Source: Methanolinea sp. UBA277 (lineage in GTDB: Archaea > Halobacteriota > Methanomicrobia > Methanomicrobiales > Methanospirillaceae). Taken from it: a stretch of 64,000 bases of DNA. Each line of letters begins with the position of its first letter. Position 1 is the stretch's first letter. The notes under the pieces were generated by a model. That model saw nothing but the letters and a program-made list of their open reading frames with translations, had not been told where the DNA came from and searched no databases. The stretch lies in the NCBI GenBank assembly GCA_002499905.1, contig DANP01000014.1, positions 1 through 64,000 on the forward strand, read 5' to 3'. Shown here piece by piece: positions 16,972 to 25,788 of this stretch. The translations under genes were made by a program, and so were the position numbers.

Positions 16972-17529
16972 ATGACTGAGTGCCCGCCTGATTTGATCAC
17001 CCGGAGGCTCCTGCTGAGGATCCCTGTCCTGCAAGATGCCCCGGATATTGCCCGTCTCGCAGGAGATCCTGAAATATCAGGAAATACGCTTGAGATTCCC
17101 TATCCCTATGATCACAGGATAGCCCACGAATGGATTGCTGAGGTTTCTGAAGGGGTGAAAGCGGGAACTGAGATGATCTTCGCCGTCATCGGCAGGAACA
17201 CCGGGGAACTGTACGGGGTAATCGGGCTCATGGAAATCACCAGGGAACACTCCCGGGCGAAGCTCGGCTACTGGATCGGGCGTCCCTACTGGAACCAGGG
17301 ATATGCAACCGAAGCGGTCTGTGCAGTGCTCGATTACGGGTTCCGGGTACTCGGCCTGAATCGGATATATGCCTTCTACCTCACCCGCAATCCCGCCTCA
17401 GGGAGGGTGCTTGACAAGTGCAGCATACGGCATGAGGGAGTGCTTCGCCAGCACGTCCGGAAAGAGGGTACGTTCCAGGATATTGCCGTTCATGGCATCC
17501 TCAAATATGAATACCTTTCCCCTGGATGA
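16972..17529 (+). CDS. GNAT family N-acetyltransferase (RimJ/RimL-like)
   Basis: 185 residues with the RimJ/RimL subfamily pattern: N-terminal LITRRLLLRIPVLQDAPDIARL, the core strand ELYGVIGLMEITREHSRAKLGYWIG, the acetyl-CoA loop region NQGYATEAVCAVLDYGF, and the ending GLNRIYAFYLTRNPASGRVL. Relatives acetylate ribosomal protein N-termini or small amines; the substrate here is unknown. A broken 2TM gene follows. Confidence 0.87.
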   Translation: MTECPPDLITRRLLLRIPVLQDAPDIARLAGDPEISGNTLEIPYPYDHRIAHEWIAEVSEGVKAGTEMIFAVIGRNTGELYGVIGLMEITREHSRAKLGYWIGRPYWNQGYATEAVCAVLDYGFRVLGLNRIYAFYLTRNPASGRVLDKCSIRHEGVLRQHVRKEGTFQDIAVHGILKYEYLSPG

Positions 17530-17587
17530 GTCCTGTGACCGAAGAACATACCTGGTGATTAGACATACCGGGAGCTGGGAAGTAGGT

Positions 17588-17856
17588 ATGGAGGACGAAG
17601 CCTACCCAAAGGTCAAAATCCACGTTGAAGACCAGAAGGGATTCACCAGCCATCTTGGCGTGTTCATCTTCGTGAATGCACATCCTTCGTGATCGACTCT
17701 CTTACCAGCCCGGGATTCTGGTGGTTCGCATGAGTGACGATCTTCTGGGAATTCGGGCTCCTGATGCACGGAGTGGGTGTCTTCACCCACGGGAAGATCT
17801 TTACCAAAGCGTGGGAAGATAAAAAAAATACAGGAGTGCATGGAGAAAAAAAATAA
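17588..17856 (+). pseudogene. Broken 2TM-domain protein gene
   Basis: Three plus-strand frames together reconstruct a 2TM-domain protein. Frame one from ATG 17588 reads MEDEAYPKVKIHVEDQKGF then HLGVFIFVN; frame two gives FVIDSLTSPGFWWF; frame three gives FWEFGLLMHGVGVFTHGKIF then TKAWEDKK, ending in TAA at 17856. The order matches the family: acidic N-terminus, first membrane helix, SPGFWWF turn, GLLMHGVGVF second helix, then a WE-K tail. At least two indels break it. The rest of the 420-nt spacer 17530-17949 holds nothing else recognisable. Confidence 0.78.
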
Positions 17857-17949
17857 TCCTTCCAGAGAGCCGTTTCCAGGTGATTTCAGTCAACCCGTAA
17901 AGAGTCGCTTTCACTCTGTGATCGGGGAATAAAAGCGGCCAGGGAGCCC

Positions 17950-18417
17950 TCAACTCTTTCTGTTTTTATCATTTTCGACCGGGGGCTGGTTGATGACCTG
18001 CCAGTACAGCCCCATGTCCCGGATAACATTGGCGAACTGGTCGAACTGTACAGGTTTGACAATGTAGCTGTTCACGCCGAGGTTATAGCTCTCGACGATG
18101 TCGCGTTCCTCTCGGGATGACGTGAACACAACCACCGGGATTGATCGTGTCTGCGGATTCTCCTTGATCTTACGGAGCACCTGAAGTCCGTCTACTTTGG
18201 GAAGTTTCAGGTCGAGGAGGATGACCTTTGGTCTCTCCACAGGCTTCCCATCATAGGGCCCTGTTCTGAAAAGGTAATCGAGGGCTTCCTCGCCGTTCCA
18301 GGCTACGTGGATCCTGTCGCCAAGGTTGCACCACTGGAAGACGTGGAGAATGAGCTCCACATCATTGGGATTGTCTTCTACGAGAAGAATCTCTGACCCG
18401 GCTCCCACAGAGCTCAT
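17950..18417 (-). CDS. Single-domain response regulator (CheY/Rcp1-like)
   Basis: 155 residues consisting of one receiver domain: acidic pocket Glu14-Asp15 in LLVEDNPNDV, phosphoacceptor Asp69 in VILLDLKLP, the switch Thr/Ser in VVVFTSSREE and the conserved lysine in NSYIVKPVQF. The long loop after residue 50 (RTGPYDGKPVERPK) is typical of Rcp1-type regulators paired with phytochrome-like kinases. It has no output domain. It follows the sensor kinase by 8 nt and is almost certainly its partner. Confidence 0.92.
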   Translation of the reverse strand: MSSVGAGSEILLVEDNPNDVELILHVFQWCNLGDRIHVAWNGEEALDYLFRTGPYDGKPVERPKVILLDLKLPKVDGLQVLRKIKENPQTRSIPVVVFTSSREERDIVESYNLGVNSYIVKPVQFDQFANVIRDMGLYWQVINQPPVENDKNRKS

Positions 18418-18425
18418 GGAATTAC

Positions 18426-20693
18426 CTAGCCGAGGGTAAAGAAAAAGGTTGTGCCGGCCCCTGGCGAAGACTCAACCCAGATCTCCCCGCCATGCCGGTG
18501 AATGATCCGCTCTGCGATGGCCAGCCCCACGCCCGTCCCCTCGAGTGCGGCATCCTCATGAACCCGCTGGAACACCCCGAAAACTTTGGAAGCGTACTTC
18601 ATGTCAAAACCAATCCCGTTATCCTTCACATAGTAGACGGTCCTGCCGTCTTTTTCCAGAGCGCCAATCTCGATCTCAGCGATCTCCCGCTGCCGGGTGA
18701 ATTTCAGCGCATTGGAGAGGAGATTTAAATAGACCTGGTTGAGGAGGACGGGATCTGCGGAACAGGCCGGCATCTCCCTGATCTCAAAGCGGACCGTCCG
18801 CCCCAGGGTTTCCAGGAGCAACTCTTCGTAGGCCTCACTGGCAACAGAGGCGGGATCAATGAGGAACCGGTTGAGCGGCTGCCTGCTCATCCGTGAGAAA
18901 TTAAGCAGGTCATCGATCAGCTCACTCATTTTCATGGTATTCTCCCGTATCTTCTCGAGGTACTGGATAGTTTCTTTCGGGAGGGAGGTGGAATGTTCAT
19001 GGAGAAGGATGGTTGAGAATCCGTCAATTGCCCGCAGCGGGGCCCGGAGGTCGTGCGATACCGAGTAACTGAAGGAATCGAGTTCCCGGTTGGCGGCCTC
19101 AAGGTCTGCGGTCCTGGTTTGCACCCGCTCTTCGAGCTCTTCATGGAGTCTCCGGTTCTCTTCTTCGATTCTTTTTCGTGCGGTGATATCACGCCCGACC
19201 GACTGAATCTCCAACAGATTCCCGTCCAGGTCAAAGATCCCCCGGTCGATCCACTCCTGCCACCGGATGTCCCCATCCGGCTTGATGATCCGGTGCTCGA
19301 TGGTTCGTTCCGGCTGCGAGAGGGAGATGCTCCTGAAATGGTCACGGATCAGATCGTGCTCTTCTTCAGGGATGGAAGGAATAAAGGTTTTACCGATGAT
19401 TTCATGACAATCGAGGCCGAAATACCGGCAGTAGGCCTCATTGGCGAAGGTGACCGTTCCACCCGGAAGAAACCGGGTGATGAACTCGGACTGGCTCTCG
19501 ACCACGCCCCGGTAACGCTCTTCGGATTCCCTGAGCCGCCGTTCGCTGTCCTGAAGTTGCGAAATCATATCCTTCAGGGATCGAACCATGGTATCGATGC
19601 TCTTCTCGAGGACTCCGAACTCTTTTCCGAGCGTGGGCGAAACCTTGTGATCAAGGTCTCCCCGGGCGATGATAGTTACATCACCAGATATCTGGGCAAT
19701 AGGCCGGGTGAGGTACCGGGAAATGCCAAAAGCCGCGACAGTTCCGAGCATGAGGCCGCCAATGGCGACGAGGATGTGGAACCCGATGATCTCCTGGAGA
19801 GGATGGGCGATGAGGAGATCATCATAGGTAATCTCTACAATGAGGCTCATATCCGAAGCATAGTCCTCATCCCGGAGATCGATATAGAGATATTTGGCCG
19901 TGATGCCCTTGGAGGGATCTCTGAAATCGCGGCTTGTCCTGCTCGACAGGATATCCCCAAGGAGAGCATCCAGTTCAGGTCCGGGAACGTAACTCTTATT
20001 TCCGACGACGCGCTTGGCTGTGGTGAAAATCCTGATATCCCGGATGAATGGATTGCGTTCACGCACGGCCTCGATCATATCCGTATACCGGAGGGAACTC
20101 CGTTCCGACCTAAAGGCATCAGCGGAGAGACCAAGTTCAAGGATATAGCGATGATCAAGGGTTGGCAGGTAGGCAAACTTTCTCAGGTTCCCGGTTGCCT
20201 TTTCCTGGACCACCCGGTCCGGGTAGAACCCCTGGGATTCCCTGATCGTCATCAGGTAATCGTAGAAGTAGGGTATGGTTGTTCTGAAATCGAGTCCGAG
20301 GTCCGGCTCATACGTCGTGTATTCAACCACTCCTGACTCGTTGATGATGTAGAGCTCCATGTCTCCGCCGAGCTCCTGTTTGAGCGCTTCGAGATCCATC
20401 CGGGACGGCTCCCCGCCGGATTCAACGTACGCCGCATTGAATACCACAAATCCCTCTTCCATCCTGCGATTGAGGGTATTGTCGAAGAGTTTGAGACCGT
20501 TGTCAATACTATGAACGGACGTTATGATGTTGCCCTCGGTTTCATTGCGCATGAGTGCGGACTGTTCTTCGAAATTGTTGCGGACCACGATGAGGTCGCC
20601 GATGGTGATAGCAGTAACAATGAGAGCGATGAGGCCGATGATGACCAGAAGCAGGAAGAAAGAAAACGAACGATTCTTGGTCAGCGACGACAT
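18426..20693 (-). CDS. Membrane PAS sensor histidine kinase
   Basis: 755 residues. Domain order: transmembrane helix 1 (about 12-34), an extracytoplasmic region of about 265 residues resembling a Cache-type sensor, transmembrane helix 2 (about 303-325), HAMP (326-378), PAS (about 391-508 with the SVGRDITARKR exit), a coiled coil, HisKA with phospho-acceptor His547 in SYSVSHDLRAPLRAIDGFS, and a HATPase with NLLSNALKFT and DNGIGFD boxes. It is co-transcribed with the response regulator and divergent from the six-PAS protein. The ligand is unknown. Confidence 0.93.
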   Translation of the reverse strand: MSSLTKNRSFSFFLLLVIIGLIALIVTAITIGDLIVVRNNFEEQSALMRNETEGNIITSVHSIDNGLKLFDNTLNRRMEEGFVVFNAAYVESGGEPSRMDLEALKQELGGDMELYIINESGVVEYTTYEPDLGLDFRTTIPYFYDYLMTIRESQGFYPDRVVQEKATGNLRKFAYLPTLDHRYILELGLSADAFRSERSSLRYTDMIEAVRERNPFIRDIRIFTTAKRVVGNKSYVPGPELDALLGDILSSRTSRDFRDPSKGITAKYLYIDLRDEDYASDMSLIVEITYDDLLIAHPLQEIIGFHILVAIGGLMLGTVAAFGISRYLTRPIAQISGDVTIIARGDLDHKVSPTLGKEFGVLEKSIDTMVRSLKDMISQLQDSERRLRESEERYRGVVESQSEFITRFLPGGTVTFANEAYCRYFGLDCHEIIGKTFIPSIPEEEHDLIRDHFRSISLSQPERTIEHRIIKPDGDIRWQEWIDRGIFDLDGNLLEIQSVGRDITARKRIEEENRRLHEELEERVQTRTADLEAANRELDSFSYSVSHDLRAPLRAIDGFSTILLHEHSTSLPKETIQYLEKIRENTMKMSELIDDLLNFSRMSRQPLNRFLIDPASVASEAYEELLLETLGRTVRFEIREMPACSADPVLLNQVYLNLLSNALKFTRQREIAEIEIGALEKDGRTVYYVKDNGIGFDMKYASKVFGVFQRVHEDAALEGTGVGLAIAERIIHRHGGEIWVESSPGAGTTFFFTLG

Positions 20694-20829
20694 GAGCTGC
20701 TCTTCCCCTTCCTCTTATCAAAGGTATCATATTCCCTGAGGCAAAAAGGTTGTGCCCTGCGGGATTCGGAACGGGTACGTCATCGCCGTGCAAATGTTTA
20801 ATTGAACGTGGGAATCATGATCGATTGAC

Positions 20830-23331
20830 ATGATCCTGGATCAGGAGAAGATCACCCGTATCAAACGACTGCTGAAGGCAAGACCCAAAGGACTGACCAT
20901 TTCGGACATATCCCACAACCTGAAAATCAACCGCAATTCCGTGGCAAAATATCTCGAGATCCTCCTCATTACCGGGCAGGTGGAGATGCGGATGTATGGG
21001 AATGCAAAGGTGTACTACCTCTCAAACCGTGTTCCCATCTCATCGATGCTCAAGTTCGCCAACGAGCTCATCCTCGTTCTCGACAGTGAAATGCGGGTGG
21101 TTGAGGCAAACGATAACTTCTTCTCCTATTTCCAGGTAAAAAAGGAAGACCTGATCGGCAACCTCATCACCGTAAGCCCGGTCAATGCCATGGACGGGTT
21201 CAGGATCGATGATCTGGTCCGTTCTACCATCGAAGGAGGGGAATCATCCCGTGAGATCCCCCTCACAAAGGACGGCGAGACAAAGTACCTGGTCATCAAA
21301 GTAGTCCAGAGTGTATTTGATGACGGTTCCAAGGGAACCACCCTCCTCTTCGAAGATATCACCGGAAGGAAAGAGGTTGAGGATCGCCTCCGGATCAGTG
21401 AAGCCAAGTACCGCGCAATCGTGAATGATCAGACCGAAATGGTTGACCGGTATGACAAGGATCTGAACCTTATGTTCGTCAACCCGGCAATCATCCAGTA
21501 TTTCGGAATGGAAGGGAACGAGCTGATCGGGACATCCATCCTCGACTCCATCCCTGCTGAGGAAAGATCCGGTATTGAGACACGTATCAGAAGCCTGACT
21601 CAGGAGGATCCAGTCTGTATCGTTGAACACCGGAGTATCGATGGGGAAGGGAAGTGTCACTGGCTCCAGTGGACAAACCAGGCACTGTTCGATGAACAGG
21701 GAAACCTGGTCGAGTACCAGGGTGTCGGCAGGGACATCACCGAGCGGAGGGAATCAGAACAGGCACTCCTGATCAAGAATTATGCCCTCTCATCGTCGCT
21801 GAACGGGATCGGGATTGCGGATCTCACAGGCATGATGACCTATGCGAACAAATCGTTCCTGACCATGTTCGGATACGAAAAGGAGTCCGATGTTATCGGA
21901 AAACCGATCCAGATGTTTGCCCATGATAATACGGATGCATCCAGCGACATCCAGGAAGTCTGGACCTCGCTGCAGGACCGGGGACAATGGTCAGGTGAGG
22001 TACTGGCCAATAAGAAAAATGGTGCCACGTTCAATGCCGTCCTCAATGCCAGCGTGGTCAGGGACCAGTCGGGGACATCACTCTGCATGATGGCTTCGTT
22101 CTTCGACATCACTGAAATTAAAAAAACCCGGGAGGAGCTCCGGTTGAAGGACACCGCGATCGCAAGCTCGCTGACTGCCATGGCAATCTTCGACCGGGAT
22201 TTCCGCATTATCTATGCAAATGATGCCTTTTTATCCGAGTTAGATCTCAAAAGAAATGCGTTGCAGGGGAAACGGGCCCCGGAAATTATCTCCCTCTTCA
22301 AGGGCTTCACTCCCTCCTTTGATGAGATCGGATCCCTCCTGAGAAAGACAGGAACGTGGAACGGCGAGATATCGGTAACCGGGAAAGAAGGAGATACGAA
22401 ATATTTTACCGCCTCAATACGGTGTTCCTTTGATGAAGAAGGAACCATTCTCTATACCCTCGCCTCCCTGGTGAACATCACGGAATTCAGGAGCATCGAG
22501 ACAGCCCTGAAAAGTTCACGCCAGAAGCTCTCTGAAACCATCGAGTTCATGCCCGACCCGACGTTCATCATCGACTGGAACCACCGGGTTATTGCCTGGA
22601 ACCGGGCACTCGAGATGCTGACCGGGGTGAAACGGGACGAAGTGCTCGGAAAGAAAGATTTCGGGAAGGCATTCACATTCTTCGGTGATGAACGACCCAT
22701 TCTGGTGGATATCCTCGATCTCCCTCCTCACGAACTTGCGAGGAAGTACCCGCAGGTCCGCAGGTTCGGTGACAGTATTTACGTGGAGGCATTCATTTCG
22801 GCCATGAACGGTGGAACAGGAGCATACCTGTGGGGAAAAGCATCGGCATTGATAGATCATGAAGGCCATCCGATCGGGGCTATCGAATCCATCCGTGATA
22901 TCTCCGCCTGGAAACGGGCCCGGGAATCGCTCCGGAAGATGGACACGAGCGGAACTGTCATCGCAGCGACTTCGGAAAATGAAGAACAGAAGGTGCAGAA
23001 CCTCTCCCGGATGAGGCAGGAACTTGAATCAGTTCTCGACCTGATGGAAGAGGCAGTCCTTCTTACGGATAAGTCGGGAATCATCCTCTGGGCAAATGAG
23101 CGGTTCGTGGAGCTGGTGGAGGGGGACAGCCAGATCGTATGTGGCGCTCCGCTCTCTACGTTCTTCCCGGCTGATGAAGGGCAGATCCTCTCCAACGCTC
23201 CCGGAGATGCCCCCCTGCACATAACTCTCATCCCCCTCACCGGGAGCCGGATCCTTCCGGTGGAGGCGAAAACAGCAGGTATTCCTCTCGGGGATCACCG
23301 GGTAGTGATCCTCAAGCATATCCCGTTATGA
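20830..23331 (+). CDS. HTH plus six-PAS sensory regulator without a kinase domain
   Basis: 833 residues. Residues 5-65 form a winged-helix DNA-binding domain (LLKARPKGLTISDISHNLKI then NRNSVAKYLEIL). Six PAS-like units follow, starting near 75, 192, 318, 440, 556 and 700, recognised from repeated patterns such as LMFVNPAIIQYFG, MTYANKSFLTMFG, IIYANDAFLSEL, VIAWNRALEML and ILWANERFVEL. I see no HisKA, HATPase, GGDEF or receiver domain. It therefore looks like a one-component transcription regulator with stacked sensors. Divergent from the two-component pair at 136 nt, suggesting shared control. Confidence 0.85.
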   Translation: MILDQEKITRIKRLLKARPKGLTISDISHNLKINRNSVAKYLEILLITGQVEMRMYGNAKVYYLSNRVPISSMLKFANELILVLDSEMRVVEANDNFFSYFQVKKEDLIGNLITVSPVNAMDGFRIDDLVRSTIEGGESSREIPLTKDGETKYLVIKVVQSVFDDGSKGTTLLFEDITGRKEVEDRLRISEAKYRAIVNDQTEMVDRYDKDLNLMFVNPAIIQYFGMEGNELIGTSILDSIPAEERSGIETRIRSLTQEDPVCIVEHRSIDGEGKCHWLQWTNQALFDEQGNLVEYQGVGRDITERRESEQALLIKNYALSSSLNGIGIADLTGMMTYANKSFLTMFGYEKESDVIGKPIQMFAHDNTDASSDIQEVWTSLQDRGQWSGEVLANKKNGATFNAVLNASVVRDQSGTSLCMMASFFDITEIKKTREELRLKDTAIASSLTAMAIFDRDFRIIYANDAFLSELDLKRNALQGKRAPEIISLFKGFTPSFDEIGSLLRKTGTWNGEISVTGKEGDTKYFTASIRCSFDEEGTILYTLASLVNITEFRSIETALKSSRQKLSETIEFMPDPTFIIDWNHRVIAWNRALEMLTGVKRDEVLGKKDFGKAFTFFGDERPILVDILDLPPHELARKYPQVRRFGDSIYVEAFISAMNGGTGAYLWGKASALIDHEGHPIGAIESIRDISAWKRARESLRKMDTSGTVIAATSENEEQKVQNLSRMRQELESVLDLMEEAVLLTDKSGIILWANERFVELVEGDSQIVCGAPLSTFFPADEGQILSNAPGDAPLHITLIPLTGSRILPVEAKTAGIPLGDHRVVILKHIPL

Positions 23332-23332
23332 T

Positions 23333-23824
23333 CTAGAGGTACTGGTTCTGGATCTCGATAACCTCCGTGCTGTCGCGGGCCTGTGCGTACAGTCCGAGGG
23401 GCTCCTCATTCAGTTCGAGGAAGCGGGGACCCCAGTTCTGTGTAGCGAGCACCACCCCTGCCTGTCCGGGCTCGCCAAGAATCACCAGTGCCGCAGCGAA
23501 GGCCTCCACTGAGGTAAGTCTCCAGGGTCTGCCGAAATTCACTGGATTCGCCGCGACCAGGAAAGGAAGTGCCCGCCGTCTGAGGAAGCTGCTGACAGCC
23601 CCGGTGTCAAGCACCTCCCATGAGCAGTCCAGCACGGTAAGAGAGCGTGAGGGTCGGTCTGCGGGAGAGAGGGCCTGCTCAGCGGTAGGATCGAGCAGTA
23701 TCGTCGTGCGGGGGATGCGGGATATCTTTGAGAGCACCCTCACCAGACCGGATCGCTCCATCCGCTTCACTGTGCACTTCCGCGGGTCGCAGCTGTTGTC
23801 CCGGAACGCATAGAGGGGGATCAT
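23333..23824 (-). CDS. tsr3: 16S rRNA aminocarboxypropyltransferase Tsr3 (DUF367)
   Basis: 163 residues of the Tsr3/DUF367 family, SPOUT-like enzymes that transfer the 3-amino-3-carboxypropyl group of SAM to a hypermodified pseudouridine of small-subunit rRNA. Family blocks are CDPRKCTVKRM near 12-22, ILLDPTAEQALSPAD, LTVLDCSWE, RRALPFLVAANPVNFGRPWRL and the VEAFAAAL helix. It is convergent with the six-PAS gene, the stops being 1 nt apart. The spacer to its right begins a long non-coding region. Confidence 0.9.
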   Translation of the reverse strand: MIPLYAFRDNSCDPRKCTVKRMERSGLVRVLSKISRIPRTTILLDPTAEQALSPADRPSRSLTVLDCSWEVLDTGAVSSFLRRRALPFLVAANPVNFGRPWRLTSVEAFAAALVILGEPGQAGVVLATQNWGPRFLELNEEPLGLYAQARDSTEVIEIQNQYL

Positions 23825-23996
23825 CTATCATCTCTCCGTCTCCACACTCTATCAGTCTACCGGCACCACGCACCGAACACCCTCAGGATTACCTCTCATT
23901 ATCTCACCACGGCGCTGTAGCGGCTCCCCCTGCCGGTCACCAGGACCGCCCCGCATAATACTCCCCCTGATTGGTTCAGCACTTCTCCACCTGTAG

Positions 23997-24137
23997 AGCG
24001 AGTATGAGCCGAACACCGCCCCAGGAAACTACCACGCCTTCCTGGCATTCCTGGAATGGCTGACCGAGAACGGCTGTATAGCCCGGATCAGTAGAGCCAG
24101 AAAATATCAGGCCCCCGTGCATCGACCTGAACACTAG
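23997..24137 (+). pseudogene. Coding-like relic of an unidentified gene
   Basis: A 46-codon open stretch between stops reads EYEPNTAPGNYHAFLAFLEW then LTENGCIARISRARKY. It shows strong third-position G/C like the real genes here but has no start codon and no recognised family. It lies within a 1-kb region lacking intact genes (23825-24893), so I treat it as gene debris. Confidence 0.4.
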
Positions 24138-24147
24138 GACGGCGGGG

Positions 24148-24345
24148 ATGATGCTTATCAGGGTGGAAACACTCTCCCTGATCAAGGCCTGTGAAGTATC
24201 GTCTGGAGTGGCGCATCGATTCTGAAGGCTTTCTGCGGCGGATATCCTCCCCGACCATGATCTCCTCCACATCAGCGATGAAGTCTCTACTGAACTGACC
24301 TACACCGGTACTCCGCGAAGCTCGCATTCAGCAGATGGTATTTGA
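24148..24345 (+). pseudogene. Relic of a class I aminotransferase
   Basis: The frame ending at 24345 contains LSAADILPDHDLLHISDEV followed by STELTYTGT. This aligns to residues 188-216 of the intact aminotransferase at 2834-4009 (LSAIADIVTDHDLLLISDEV, then YSELTYTGT), including the PLP-contacting Asp. An in-frame stop lies just upstream, and neither the N-terminal third nor the lysine region survives. It is on the opposite strand to the intact copy and about 20 kb away. Confidence 0.75.
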
Positions 24346-24660
24346 GAAACCCGTGAGGTATTGAGACCATACCAAGGCTCTCCTTCAAGATTAGCGCAGA
24401 TGAAGAGACGCGGTGGGTTTTTCGGATTCAGAAAAAGGTCCCTCCCTACGGTTGCACCCGAGATTCTCATGTCCCCTGTTTCAAGAAAAATTTAAATTCT
24501 CAACTGGTATATGAATCGGGACGCTCCTTATAAGTGGAGCAATTCGCGGAGAGTTGAGAAACGGGAAGAGTAATGATGACACATCAAACCCCCCTATAGC
24601 CATTCACTCCTCATCCCGATTCCCCCCCTCTCTGTCATTATTCAAAGTGTGGGCCAAAAC

Positions 24661-24727
24661 CAGATCCGAAAAAGATCTGTGTCGCATTCATTACTTTGCG
24701 CTCCTCACGTCACGTGTAACTCACGTG
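24661..24727. promoter_or_regulatory. Cluster of palindromes upstream of the deoxyribosyltransferase gene
   Basis: CAGATC-CGAAAAA-GATCTG is a perfect 6-bp inverted repeat at 24661-24679. Two CACGTG palindromes follow at 24711-24716 and 24722-24727, 11 nt apart, that is about one helical turn. They lie roughly 170-230 nt before the chosen start of the next gene. Operator function is only a guess. A further inverted repeat GCTCC-TTATAAGT-GGAGC around a TATA-like core lies at 24523-24540. Confidence 0.3.
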
Positions 24728-24893
24728 TTCCCTGAGTGGTTTTTCAGAGGATTCATTGGTCCTCCACCTCATCCCGGGAGGTGCCGGACGGTTACGGGAA
24801 CGAACTCCCGCCGGCCCGGCATCCTCGCGTACATCCTTCTTGTTGATAGTACCGAACGGAGAGGATATAGGAAAAGTTGCCGATATACTATCA

Positions 24894-25754
24894 ATGTACG
24901 TTCTTATCTCACCCTGTATCCTCAATCCCGACCTGAGGGCGCGGGGAATCACCTGTCAGGAGGATCTCGAGTGGTACATCCGGGCAATCGAGCGGTGCCG
25001 GCGGTTCGGCATCGAGATGATCCCGCTCCCCTGCCCGGAAACCCTCTACCTCGGTGCTGATCGCGAGCCGGGCATGTTCCTCGACCGGCTGAACACTCCC
25101 GAATTTGCAGCCCTCCTCGGGAGCCTTGAAACGGAGGTCCGGGCGATTATCGATGAGCGGGGCCTCCCGCTCTGCATCATCGGCGTCAATTCATCCCCGG
25201 CCTGCGGGGTCGATGCCAGCTACTATGGACCTGCCGGATCGGATCAGGCCCGGAGACCGGGAAGGGGGGCCTTTCTCTCCCGGTTCCCGGATATCCCCGC
25301 CCTGGACGTTGCGGACTTCTCCCGGTACCGGGTCTACCTTGCCGCCCCACTCTTCTCGCGGGCAGAGAAGGCATACAATATCAGCCTCTTTGAGATCCTC
25401 TCCTCACATTTTTTTGAAGTGTATCTCCCCCAGGAGGTCGGTGACGATTCACACCACCGCGGTCAGATGACGCACCGGGATATTTTCCACCGGCACCTTG
25501 CCGCACTTGGGAATACCGATGTCGTTGTTGCGGTCATCGACGGGGCCGATGCCGATTCAGGGACAGCATGGGAGATGGGGTATGCCTATGCCCACGGGAT
25601 TCCGGTCATCGCCATCAGGACCGATTTCAGGATGGTTGGGCACCACGAGCAGGTTAACCTCATGCTCGAGCAGTCATCAATCCTCGTCAGCTCGACAGAA
25701 GGCCTGTTGAAGACCCTCAAATCCCCCCGCTGTCCGGCTGCATCCCGCACGTAA
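24894..25754 (+). CDS. DUF523-like / nucleoside 2-deoxyribosyltransferase fusion
   Basis: 286 residues. The N-terminal half (MYVLISPCILNPDLRARG, LPCPETLYLG, GVNSSPACG) resembles DUF523-type cysteine proteins. The C-terminal half is a nucleoside 2-deoxyribosyltransferase: RVYLAAPLFSRAEKAYN, then DVVVAVIDGADADSGTAWEM with the glutamate of the AWEMGYA motif as likely nucleophile, then GIPVIAIRTDFR. The start at 24894 is chosen because the longer frame upstream encodes unlikely sequence. Likely role: nucleoside or base salvage or damage control; not proven. Confidence 0.78.
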   Translation: MYVLISPCILNPDLRARGITCQEDLEWYIRAIERCRRFGIEMIPLPCPETLYLGADREPGMFLDRLNTPEFAALLGSLETEVRAIIDERGLPLCIIGVNSSPACGVDASYYGPAGSDQARRPGRGAFLSRFPDIPALDVADFSRYRVYLAAPLFSRAEKAYNISLFEILSSHFFEVYLPQEVGDDSHHRGQMTHRDIFHRHLAALGNTDVVVAVIDGADADSGTAWEMGYAYAHGIPVIAIRTDFRMVGHHEQVNLMLEQSSILVSSTEGLLKTLKSPRCPAASRT

Positions 25755-25788
25755 ATGCTCATATTGACAGGGATCAGATACTGTGGGC

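Noticed and set aside
19053..20336. 427-residue open frame antisense to the sensor kinase
   Set aside because: Antisense shadow of a well-supported histidine kinase in GC-rich DNA; the translation has no recognisable domain.
24554..25060. 168-residue open frame before the deoxyribosyltransferase gene
   Set aside because: It overlaps the real gene in another frame, and its sequence lacks family similarity; only spacer palindromes are noteworthy here.
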